From: Pseudocercospora fijiensis CIRAD86
Taxonomy: Eukaryota > Ascomycota > Dothideomycetes > Mycosphaerellales > Mycosphaerellaceae
NCBI RefSeq assembly: GCF_000340215.1
Contig: NW_006921540.1
Coordinates: forward strand, 1,172,377-1,236,376
Reading direction: 5' to 3'
DNA length: 64,000 nt
Part shown: positions 24,050-35,297 of the stretch, piece after piece
How the letters are laid out: every line of letters begins with the position of its first letter
Numbering within the stretch: position 1 is the stretch's first letter
Translations under genes and position numbers: made by a program
The notes under the pieces: generated by a model
The model's database searches: none
What the model saw: only the letters and a program-made list of their open reading frames with translations
What the model was told of the DNA's origin: nothing

Positions 24050-25450
24050 ATAAGCTCTAGCTCTAGCGAAAACGAATATCGAGAATTAGCGGAATCCTCT
24101 AAATCCGAAAACGCCCCTAATCCTATTAACGAAGAAATTAGGCGGCGACTAGTTAATATAAGTAAGCCTCCTACGCCCTCTACGCTAGAGGCGCTCTATA
24201 CTGTCCTTATAAAGATAATAGAGAAGCAAACTAAGCTTCTCCGTTAAAACAAGCGTCGCCCGCTAGAGCTAGGGAGTAGGGCAAATCCCCTATTCGAAGG
24301 GTAGAACGCTATAGTATATATTAAGCGCTTTAAGGAAGGCTTAGTTAATTACGAGCTCGATAGAGAATCCGACTAGTACAAGATTCGGTCCTTTATAAGG
24401 ACTACCTCCTCTAAGCTTTACCGAACCCTTAAAACCCTAGTTAGCTACCTAGAAAAAGACGATAAGTCTAATACTAACTAGGAGACCTTTAAGATAGCCT
24501 TTATAAGAGAGTATCGGGAGCGCGATAGCCGTCGCATTAAAGGCAGTCGTACGTAGCTCGAGTCCCTCTACTTAGTAAGGCGTACTAAGGATAACGACCT
24601 AAAGGGGTATGTCCGCGAGTTTGTCGAGTTAGCGGATAGCATCGAACAGAGTAACCTCGAAAACTCTTAGAGAATAAGGCTGCTCCTCTAGGGGTTGCCG
24701 TAGCCTATAGCTTAGCGTATCTTCCGTCGCTATAAGCTTAGCGAGGCCGATCCTAAGAGCTTTAGGAAGTACAAAGAGGTCCTAGTATGTATTAAGGCCG
24801 ATATTGATAGCGTAGCCGATGCGAGGAAGTTTATCTACGGCGAAGACCGGAATAACCTAGCGTAGGTTAGGAAAGAAGCCTTAGTAAGCAAGGGACCTAA
24901 GTTCCTTCCTAAATCGCAAAGTAGTCCTAAGACCGTAACTCCTACTATTACTAAGCACTCTTAGGATGTCGCGGACTTAGCTAAATCCCTAGCCTAGCTA
25001 AACCTAAATGCGAAAGCATTATAGCGAGTTAGGGAGGTTATTAATGCTACTATACTAGGCGATATACTACTAGTCTACTAGGTTTTAGATCCTAACTACC
25101 CTAAAGCCCCTTTAGTAGATGTCTACGCTATACGGAAGATCTATTCTAACTTAGATAGCAAGTGCTAGATATATAGCGGGTTTAAATATGTCTAATCCTC
25201 CTGCCCTATCTAGAAAGAGCTTCTTAAAAGGAAGCTTATTATGCAAGTAAATAGCCGATTCTGCTATATAAACACCGGCGACAAGATTGATTTCGAATAG
25301 GATCGGAGAGCCCCGAAGCTGCCTTAGCTAAAGACCCTTCTAGAAAAGAAGTATAGCGGCAAGATCGAGTTTAAGGATACTAGGAACAGTACCCTCGCCG
25401 CTATTGCTAAATGAGAAACTTAGAAGGTTAGGGTAAAACAGGTTAAGGAG
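24050..25450 (+). pseudogene. Gypsy gag remnant
   Basis: A plus-strand frame with RIP stops encodes a capsid-like region (IAFIREYRERDSRRIKGSRT, VREFVELADSIEQSN, YKEVLVCIKADIDSVAD), followed near 25170-25300 by Cys/His-type stretches that resemble damaged zinc knuckles. It belongs upstream of the protease and RT remnants. Confidence 0.6.
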
Positions 25451-26479
25451 CGGAGCAGTAATAGTACTACTAAGCCTATTAAGGTTAACTTTGTTTCTTA
25501 GGATCCGGACGTAGTTACTAATGTTTACGCGGTTACTAAGAATAGTATAGATGTCTACGCTACTATACGGTCTTAGACCTAGTCCTAAAGCAAGGGCAAG
25601 AGCCCTTAGAACCCTACTCGCCCTAGTGCGGCAGCCCCTACTAGGGTACTAAAGAACAAGGCGGCCGACAAGGCTAAGCAATAGCGAGAGTCAACCGCTA
25701 AAACTAAGACTCTCTAGACAGCTATAGACCGCGCTACCCGATCTAGTACCGCACCTGGTACCGTACCTAGCACCCTACCTATAGAAAGCCTAGTCGTCCT
25801 AGAGACTCTAGAGGTCGATATAAAGGATGTTGCTACCGACATTAGTAGTACCCTAGGTCTAGCTAACCTACCGGCCTATAAGCGAAAGTTATCCGATCTA
25901 AAGAGCTTTCGCTTTAATAGGTATATAAAAAAGTATAGTACTAGCCCGGCTAACTCCTTAGACATAAAGGCAAACGCTCTCTTCTAGGCTTTATAGTTCC
26001 TAGACCTTAAATCTAATATGTCTATAGGAGAGCTACTAGCGTACGGTTTGCCTACTAACCTATTCTAGAGCCGAATCCCTAACGATGCTACCTTTATAAA
26101 AGACCTCGCTGCCCTCCGAAGGAAACAGGGACGAGAAGACTATATCGACGTCTCTTCCCTTTAGTTCCTTCCTAAGTTTTTAGATACCTAAGAGTTAGTA
26201 GAAGGCGAATTAGTAACCTACGAGAACTAAGAGACTATCGATAATGCTAACGAAGAGGGAGTTAAGGAGATAGGCCGAGGGGATAGTAATAACCCCGACC
26301 CTACTCTAGTTTTAGTCTCTATTAAGGCTGTCCGGTTTACTAGCTAACAAATCGGTCGAGTAGGACCTCCTCGACCTAAGGAACTTTATTCTATCCCTAA
26401 TAATATAGACTTTTCCGTAGTTACCCGTTCCTTCGCCGTCGTTCCCGCTATCTATATTTAAGTTACTATCGGGAGCTAT

Positions 26480-29400
26480 AGTTAATAGATACTAGCAATG
26501 CTTAATAATAGTTCGGAGTTACTTATTATAAGTGAGCGTTAGGCTAAACAACTTAGGCTACTAATAAATAGAGACATTTCCCTCGGTATATAGGGAGTAA
26601 ATAGGAAGGTTGCGCTAGTAGGTGCTTGCTATAATGTTATAGTAGACGCCTTCGGTATATGCTTTTCCTTTACCTTCTAGATTGCCGCCGACCTAAACAC
26701 GCTAATTATTCTAGGTCGGCTATAGTCTCGTATAACTCGTAGTATCTAGCGCAACTGCGACGATAGCTCCTAGGAGGGAACTATCGCTAACTAGAAGGGT
26801 AACCGAGTCGTGTTTACTAGTTATGTCGGTAATACTAGCTACAAGTCCTATAAGGATATCCTTGCTGCTTCTAGACGGTCTTCGGGAAACGCTACGGCGC
26901 GGTTGTAAGACCGGCAATCTGCGCTATAAGTTAGTATAGCTTAAATAGGTTATTTCTAGAAGTGCGCCGCTCCGTACGTTAAGGCAAGTTTCTAGGTTCT
27001 ATACTAAGAAGACGGGTACTCGAAGCGATAGCGAGTATAATATAACAACTACCTATACCTGCTATACGAGTTAAGGTAATAATGCTGTCTTATACGTCGT
27101 CGCCGGAGGCATTACTACCGGACGCGGGTCTACCCGAACTAACTAATTAGAGCGCGAGTCTAATACTACCCCGGGGGTCTTATTACGAATCTAATGTTTT
27201 CGCCGGCGTTATAAATTAGGACTACTAGTTGTATACCTATCGACTTAAGGAGACTTCTAAGGAAGTTTACGCGCTGTTTTGTTACGCTAATCTCTAGGCC
27301 TAACGACAAAGAGAGAGAGCTCGGATTCGACAATCGATTAGTGTCTATACCCTACACAAGAGGGTAGCCGATAAGATTAAGCCCGTAAAGGGCAGCGTGT
27401 ATATTACCGATAGGTCTAGTCCTAGCGGAAATCCTAACTAGCGACAAAAGTGCCTTAATTAGGAGGCGATACTACTACCTAGGGATAGTCCGTACGATTA
27501 GAAATACATTACTAAAAAGTTCTCTACTATCCCTAGGGGGTTAAGGCTAATAGAGGAGAGGCTTGCGAAAATCAAACCTAGTATCGAGCTTTCGGACCGT
27601 AAGCTAGATTTGCTATACGAGCTTCTGTACAATCGCGAGGCCGTATTAGTATATAACTTCACTTACCTAGGTAGAATAAACCCGGAGGTTGCCCCTCCGT
27701 AGAAGATCCGAACGATCGAGTATAAGCCTTAGGCCTACCTAGGTTTTAAGCTAAACCTAAGCCTGCGAGGTGTAGTTAAGGACATAATACGATAGCGTAT
27801 AAAGGCTAGCACCTTAGAACCTTCCTATGCCTCGTATCGCAATCTATACTTCCTAGTTTAAAAGAAGACAGCTCCTAGGGAACCAAAGAAGTACCGTCTA
27901 ATTAACGCTATATAAAAGTTTAACGCAGTTACGATTAGAGATACTAACCTTCCTCCGGAGACTAATAGGTTCTCGGAAGCTTTTGCTAACTATGTTATAG
28001 CCTTACTAGTTAATGTTTTCTCGGGCTACGACTAGATCCCTCTCTACCCTAATAGCCGCGACCTTACTAGTTTCGAGACACCTCTTAGGCTATATAGACA
28101 AACTACCCTTCCCTAAGGGGCAACTAACTCCGTAGCCTAGTTCGTTCGTATTATAAACCAAGTCCTCGCGGCCTATATCTCCTATATAGCGATGCCTTTC
28201 CTCGACGATATCGGTATTAAGGGCCCTAAAACTAGGTACGATAATAAAGAAGTAGAGCCTAGTATCCGTAGGTTCTTTCTCGAATATATCTAGAACCTCG
28301 ATAGCGTCCTCTGCGACCTAGAACGAGCTAATCTAACGGTGTATAGGGAGAAGCTTTAGCTCCTATATAAACGAATAAACATTGTCGGGTTTATAACTAA
28401 TAAGAACGGCCGCTATCCTAATAATGTACGGGTCCTAAAGATAGTGTCCTAGCCGGATCCTACCTATTAGAAGGATATCCGAACCTGGCTTAGAGTAGTC
28501 TCCTACTTCCGTATCTAGGTCGAGAACTTTGTATTAGTATACAAGCCCTTATACGCCTTGCTTAAGAAGGATGCTAAATTCGAATAGACCTCCGTTTACT
28601 AAGCGGCTAAGGATACGGTAACTAAGGCGCTCGTTAGCGTACCTGTACTAACATCTATTAACTACTTAGAGGGTACGGGTTTGATAATTGTTGCTATCGA
28701 CTCGAGCGGGGAAGGCTATAGCGAGATACTAATATAGTGTAACCGTAAGGAGCTATCCTTGCGTTATCCTATTAGGTACGACTCCGGGCTATAGAAACCG
28801 ATCGAGGCCCGATACGATACTAGTAAGCGAGAATGCCTTAGAGTCTATAAGGCTCTAAAGAAGTTCCGACTATAGCTCTTTAGTATATTCTTTCGTCTAG
28901 AAATCGATACTTAGACGCTAGTCTATTAGCTTAACCGTATAGCCTCCGACCTACTAAACTCTACGATAGCTCGGTAGGTTGCCTAGATCTATTTGTTTAA
29001 CTTCGACGTCTTCTACGTTCCTAGTAAGAAGCATACTAGACCGGATAGCCTTTCTAGAAGGCCCGCTATAGGCGAAGATATCGCCGAGATAATAGAAGAA
29101 GAGGATATCGATACGGTAATTAACCGCACTTTCTTCGCTACCTTCTATATTAATGCTATGCTAGCGATTACTAGGCCTGCTGCCGACGACTAACCTAGCG
29201 ACTAACCTAGTAACTAGCCCGACGAGAGCCCTACTACTAACGATAACGACTAGGCTAAACTAGAGGCGGATAAACTAGAGAGGGATGATATCCTTAATAG
29301 AGTCTACTCCGACGACTCCTATTACATCGCCTACTTCCTAACCTATACGAAGAAAGCGCCTAGCCTATTAAAGAGTTAATACCGTTGGGTTATTTACTAT

Positions 29401-30910
29401 TCTCGACGATTCCTAGTTAAAGATCGAATCCTTTAGCGATAAGCGATAGTTAATATACCTCTCTAGCGTGTTATTAACGACCTAGCAGCCCGATAAGAGA
29501 TCCTTCGTTCCGTTTACGATAAGCTCGGCTACCGGGCGGCGGAGGGCACCTTCGATGTCCTTCGTTAGCGCTACTAGTAGGACGGCGTATAGGCTAATGT
29601 CTCCCGCTACTATAAGAGCTATCCTAAGTGCAATTTTAGGAATAGCTACCGACGTCTAGGGGAACTGCGTATCCCTACTATCTAATTAGTCGGAGAGCGA
29701 TAGTATAGCGATAGGGTCTATCTTAGTCGCAACAATAGCTTATATATTATTCGGGAGGGTCTTTCTCGATAGCCGGAGGCCTATTATTTCTATAAGGGCT
29801 GCGGCGCTATTAATGCTCGTAATATAGCTACCTTCCTATTTAAAGATCTGTTTTACCGCTAGGGAACACCTTACGAGATTATCTTAGATAACGCTACGAA
29901 CAATATAGCTAAAGAAGTTTAAGCGCTACTTCTTTCGTATAGGGCGAAAAACGTTCGTATCTCCCTATACTATCCCTAGTCGAATGCTATTATTAAGCGT
30001 AGCTATCGGTCTTTAATCGATGCCCTATCTAAGATAACTAATAGAGGGGATAGGTCCGTTCCTATTTCTACCCGCGTTCTAGCCCTTCTCTAGGCGGATC
30101 GAACTACTATTATCGATACGACTAGACTTACGCTAGTAGAGCTTATAATTAGGAGGGACGCCGTTCTTCCTATTAAGTTGTCCTACCGCACGTATAGCGT
30201 TTACGACTAGGGGTCTGTTCGTACTAGAGTAGATCTCCTTGCCCTACGCGCTAAGGCTCTTAAGGACATAACGACTACTTCTTAGGAGGGACTTGCTCGG
30301 CAACGTCGCCTTCGTAAAGAGGCTAAGTAGTATTTTGATAACTATAATGCTATTAATTAGGAGCCTCTAAAGGTTAGCAATATAGTTCTCCTATACCGGT
30401 CGGAGCTAGAATATAGTTACTCCTATAAGCTAGCCTTTAAATAGAAAGGGCCTTATAGAGTATAGGAGGTCCTTTACGATAGTTCTACGTATCGACTTTA
30501 GGAACTTAATAGTGCTACCTTAAAGCACTCGCACCCCCGGGCTAACCTAAAGAAGGTCGTCGAGTTAAGAGAGCCTACCTGTCCTCCCTCGACCGAGGAG
30601 GAAGTTAATGCCTCTATAGACCCTCTACCGACCTTAGATGCCTATCGAGAGGAGGATCCTACCGCGATTATAGATCCTATTCTGCCCGACAACTATACGC
30701 ATCCCTAGATACATCTTAGTAAGCTATTAGGAATAACTTATAAACAAAGGGAGGGTTATATACGTATTAATTGCGCGTAGAGCATTTCCGATATTGATTC
30801 CGATAGTAAACTAGACTTCTAGCTATCTAACTCTAACTCCGAGGAGGAGCTCGACTAGTCTAGCGACGAAGACCGCCTAGAATTATAGCTAGATCCCGAG
30901 ACTGAATAAT
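26480..30910 (+). pseudogene. Gypsy pol remnant: protease, RT, RNase H, integrase
   Basis: Protease: LAMLNNSSELLIISER near 26500 (DNGSE-type active site, Asp now Asn). Reverse transcriptase: KKYRLINAI, DTNLPPETNRFSEAFA, FSGYD-IPLYP and the catalytic AMPFLDDIGIKG near 28200. RNase H: TGLIIVAIDSSGEGYSEIL near 28690 and the tether VPSKKHTRPDSLSRRP near 29030. Integrase: zinc-finger half near 29490-29640, core with HPQSNA-type YP-SNAIIKRSYRSL near 29970, and a GPY/F-like module near 30450. About 60 in-frame RIP stops prevent function. A 66-codon open stretch at 28993-29193 is only part of this frame. Confidence 0.85.
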
Positions 30911-32037
30911 TGCTTATCTTTCCCTACCTCTACTACGTTGTTTTCCTTACCTTCTCCGCGCTATTAATGTAGTGCCGCCCTATAGCTTTAGTCCTTACTG
31001 CTTGTTCCTACGGATGTTAATGCTTATAGTTGCTGCCCTCTTTTGCTTTTACTTTGTCTATTATATTGCTCTTTTGCCTTCGAGATGTTGCTATAACTTT
31101 ATTCCTTTGCTCTTATTTTTCCTTAGATAGAACTATACGAGGCGTGTTTTCCTAATAATACCCTAGGGGTAGCATTAGGAAGATAGCCGAACCTAACCCC
31201 TCTACCCTTCTAGGACCACTTCCCTCTAGATTCCTAGACTCTAGCAACCTTCCTTAAGTAACAACGACAACAAGATACTCTACTAGAGACTGTTCCTGCC
31301 CTAATTAGTACTAGTTACGCAGGATACTAAGAAAGGGAGGTTCCCTATCCCTCTCCCTTCCTAGCTCTTAGATAGACATAGCAACCTAGGCCTATAGCCT
31401 CTAAGAATAGGGACCTTAGGCTATTAAGCTTAGTGTTTAGAAGAAGGAAGAAGGTAAACGTATAGACTACCCTTACGTACTTGCTAATATAAAAGGTGAT
31501 GCTGCATCTATAACGGCAGTGCTATAGGCTAATATACCGACGAATTAGCTACGCTAGGCCTAGGCGACTTGCTTCTCGCTACCGAGTATCTCTAGAGAAA
31601 AGCTAATACTACCCTAGGGGTATTATTAGTCCCGCTAGCTTCACTACTATAGATTTCTACTAAGGACTCGAACTAACTAGTTACATTTCGAGTGCGCGGG
31701 AATCTACGATAGCTAAAGGTTAGCAAAGGCGCGTAGTCGCTACTAGCAATTAGCTAGATCGATTATCAAACTTTAGCCTGCCCTAATAATAAAGAGGTCT
31801 CGTATGTAGCTTTACTTTTATATATAGCCGTTATCCGTTTGCTTTACTAGCGCGGAATACACGGACTACGTTACCTTCGCACTATATTTAAAGCGAGCTT
31901 CCTAAGCTCCTTCTTCTACTCGGTTACTAACTAACTCGCTACCGCCTAAAACCCCCCTTCTATCTAAACCCTTTAATTATTATTGTTAAGCAACGAACAC
32001 ACTTTACAAACTCGTTTCTAAACTACCTCGGTCGACT
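30911..32037. other. Spacer between Gypsy pol and the extra ORF
   Basis: 1.1 kb with no clear coding frame. It contains two of the five near-palindromes (31151-31179 and 31602-31630), the second about 400 bp before the extra ORF. It may act as a leader or promoter for the downstream ORF. Confidence 0.4.
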
Positions 32038-34850
32038 ATGTCTTCCGGCGCCTCGAATCCGCTAGGCGCTAGTAGCAGCAACGACCTACCTGCCCCTATT
32101 AACCTAAGCCTAGCCGCCCTAGTCCCGATCGAAGCCCTATCCGATAGCGCCTTAGCTACTGCAACCAGCCTCGAGCACTGCTTCCGGATCGTTACCGCCC
32201 TTAAAGACCCTTAAGAGAAGATCTAGAACGCTCGTACCCTGCTACGCGTTATCAATAGGAATATTAAGAAGGCTACTGTCTTAGTTGCGTACGGTATAAA
32301 CAACTTGCGTTAGTCTATCGGTAAGCGTATCTTTAAGCGCGAGGTTCTTAACGATATAGATATCGAACAAGCCTTTCCTATCGTCTATAGCCTCGAGACT
32401 GCCGGCACCTAGATTCGTTTGCGCTTTAAGACCCTCGACTAGGCCTTCGAATATTAGGGAGAACTAAGTAGTCTTCCTAAGAGCCTTATTAACTTCGCCT
32501 ATAGTAGACAAGAGCGTGCTAAGCAGGTTTCTTTGTTCGTTAATAAGTACAAGGTCCGTTGTTAAGGCGCTAAGCATCTTTCCCGTACTATAATCTATCG
32601 TATATCTACCGCTAGTAAGAAGGTAGGCAAGCAGTTACTTAACCTATCCTTTACGCTTAACGACTTTACGATAGCCTACTAGAAGAAGTACTACGATGCG
32701 ATTATCTAGGTCGATCTTAACGTATAGACAACTAAGGATCTACTAAAGGAGAAGGGCTATCGCATTAATAGTATAGGCTTTATTATTAAAGGTTAAGAGG
32801 CTCCTATCGTTAATGTTCTTAAACGCAAGGCTCTTCGCCTAGAAACGGAGGCCGATATAGCTACTAGTCTCGCGCTCGCTACGGAGATATAGGCTAAGGA
32901 TCGTCGCTCGACCCGTAACCGTAAGGTCCCTTAAGAAGTTTAAGACGAGCGCGCTAAGGCCGAAGCAGCGCGTAAGAAGGCATTGTATGCTCGCTAGGCC
33001 CTCCGTAAGGCTACTAAGAAGTATAGCGCTCCTTCTAGTACCGACTATAGTACTAACTATAGTGCTAACTATAGTAACTCGGATATTAATATACTAGATG
33101 CACTACTAGAAGATGTCTCCTCCGAAGGCTCCTTTAGCGAGCGCAGAAATAGAGGCCTCTCGCCGATCCTGTTAACTAAGAATATTTGTAGTTCTTATAA
33201 GGGCGACTCTATCGCGCACCTTATTACCGATATCGATATAGTTCCTAAAGCCGCAATAGGCGAAGCTCCTGCCGCCCTCTCTATCTATTAATAGCTCGAC
33301 GACCTTAGTAAGCTAGGAGAAAAGCCGTTCTCTATATATACTAACTATATTAAGAAGGCCGCTAAGGTCTATAGTCTCTATACTAGTACTAAGGCGAGTG
33401 TCCTCGTCGGTCGCCTATTAAAGATTGGTCGCGAGGTTCCTAATTAAGACGCCTTCGCTACCCTTAAGGCTAATTAGGCCTATACTAACTAGTTTCCTAG
33501 ACGCCCTGTTGCCGCCCCGATATCTCTAGGACTCTACGCGTTCAACCCTACTAGTACTATTACTCGCGCCCTTACGCTAACAGATCGCTAGAGCAAGTTC
33601 GTTACCGGCATTCTTAGCTAAGGCACCTCCTTCGATCGCTTTCGCTAGACTAGCAATACTATCTTCCCTTAAGTCTTTAGTTAGTTATAAGAGCCTCGTA
33701 GAGTATATCTTCCTTTCCTTATCGACCTAATATAGGAAGAGTTTAAGATGTACCTTTAGTATATACGTAATATACCTAAGTCTAAGCAAGAAGGCCGTAA
33801 TGCCCTTTAAACTTATAGTATAAGCAACTAAATCGTCCGCTAGTACCCTGCCCTATAGCTCTTAGCTGTCGCCCTTCGACCTAATTACGTATACGAGCTT
33901 ATCTCCGTCCCTAAGCCTACTAAGTTCTTTAAGGTTAGCGGTACTTACGAAAACTGTCCTTCTAAGGAGTCTGCTCGTCTTAGATAAGATATAGTTAAGC
34001 TCGCAGCTAGCGAGGGTGCTAGTTACCTACGTATTAAGGTCTGTCTTATATCTAAGGATGAGACTAGCTGCTCTACTATTGTCGAAGGCATATATTAGCC
34101 CGAGGTCTTTGCGAACTAGGTTAAGAAGCTTAAGGCTCGTAGCCTAGTCCCGCTAAGCAAGATCGGCAAGCTTACTAATAAGCACCTTACCGGCGACGAC
34201 CTCGACTGCATATTCGATAGTTAGCCTAATAGTAAGGGGCGTAAAGCGGAGTAGATCCTCAACCCTCTAAAGGAGTGCAAGGTCTCTATTTAGATGCTAT
34301 ACCTACTATATAGTAATCTAAAGACTAAGAGCAACCGTATATTAATTAACCTAGGCTACTCTCGCGTTATTAATAGTACTAAGGTTAAGGGTTACGAGAA
34401 CTTAATAGTCTCCTAGGTTGCTAAGGCGTACCGTAATCTAACCGCCCTCCCGGCCTCTAACTCCTTCGTACTATTCGCTTTCTCTATAGCGATCTTAGTC
34501 GAAGGCCTCGGCTGCATCTCCGACGCTCTAGTTAGTAGGATTCCTTAGTTAAGTTACGTTATTTAGAACGAAGTTAAACAGATCCTCTAGCTTAATAACG
34601 AGGGACTTAAGGAATATCTATACAATTAGGAGAATGCTACGACGGAAAAGGCTATTAACCTCCTCGTTAATTAAGCTTTCTACGAGGGATAGTACTTCGG
34701 TACTAATAGCTTTAACGTATACGGAGGAGATTTCGAGAGCCGACTAGTAGATAAGGTTATTGCTAGTAAGGATTACGGTGCATTAAAGCAGCAGTAAGTT
34801 AGCGTAGTAGATTAGATGCTTAGGAAGTTGTTTTTGTATGTTAATAGAAT
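32038..34850 (+). pseudogene. Large extra ORF between Gypsy integrase and 3' LTR, unknown family
   Basis: From ATG at 32038 (MSSGASNPLGASSSNDLPAP) one frame runs about 930 codons, broken only by TAG/TAA codons at sites where CAG, CAA or TGG would be expected. It was therefore probably a single long protein when the element inserted. Visible parts: a Ser/Ala-rich start, a Lys/Arg/Glu-rich helical region (RAKAEAARKKALYAR), a Ser-rich linker (DYSTNYSANYSNSD), and a C-terminal half with no family I recognise (KIGKLTNKHLTGDDLDCIFD, FSIAILVEGLGCISDALV). I see no signal peptide or obvious membrane anchor, so an envelope-type protein is not supported. It could be an acquired gene or a second element captured between the LTRs. 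Confidence 0.5.
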
Positions 34851-34998
34851 CTAGGAACAATGCTACCCCGGGGGTATTATTGCGGAGTTTCTAAAAAATA
34901 GCCTTAGCTAAGATGCCTAAGGTGCCCTATATAACTGTTTGTTTGTTTTGAGCGCGCAATATAAAGCGTGTCTAGTTAGATACGAAGAAAGGGAGGGA

Positions 34999-35278
34999 TA
35001 TTAGCTAGTAACCGGCCCTACATACCTAGGCTAAGTTTTAAGCCTATATAAGAGGCCTCCTTCTGCATTATAGACAGAGCACTAACCTCGTATAGTATAT
35101 TGTTTACGTTACACTTCTATAATGCCTATATTGCAGGGCTCTAGTTATTAGCCTAAGCAACCGTCTTGTTATCCTATTATACTAAACATAGCTGCCTATA
35201 TTGCTATAGGTTATGTTACCCTCGGTAGCCTATACTATTACTACTAGTAGTAGTAGTAGTTTTAGTTTCCGTCCTTTA
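34999..35278 (+). repeat. 3' LTR of the 12.3-kb Gypsy element
   Basis: 280 bp, near-identical to 22948-23227, preceded directly by the purine tract at 34983-34998 and followed by CTAG of the target duplication. Confidence 0.9.
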
Positions 35279-35297
35279 CTAGACGTTTGCTTCTATT

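Larger units (their letters stand above)
22948..35278 (+). mobile_element. 12.3-kb Ty3/Gypsy LTR retrotransposon (RIP-degraded) with extra ORF
   Basis: Two 280-bp direct LTRs (22948-23227 and 34999-35278) are flanked by ACTAG/CTAG, a 4-5 bp target duplication. LTRs begin TATTAGC and end CCTTTA, that is TG...CA after RIP. A primer-binding-like TTAGAGCCG (TTGGAGCCG before RIP) follows the 5' LTR, and a clear polypurine tract, AAGAAAGGGAGGGA, directly precedes the 3' LTR. Order inside: leader, gag, protease, RT-RNase H, integrase, then an unusual third ORF. Order PR-RT-RH-IN places it in Ty3/Gypsy. Five near-palindromes with a CCCCGGGGG or CCCTAGGGG core sit between the coding blocks. The LTRs differ at only a few sites, mostly C/T and G/A. 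Confidence 0.9.

Noticed and set aside
28993..29193. 66-codon open frame as a separate gene
   Set aside because: It is the RNase H/tether end of the Gypsy pol frame (VPSKKHTRPDSLSRRP) between two RIP stops.
12700..34850. TAG as a reassigned sense codon
   Set aside because: Genes outside the transposons use TAG as stop and have no internal TAG; the pattern is explained by CpA-to-TpA mutation.
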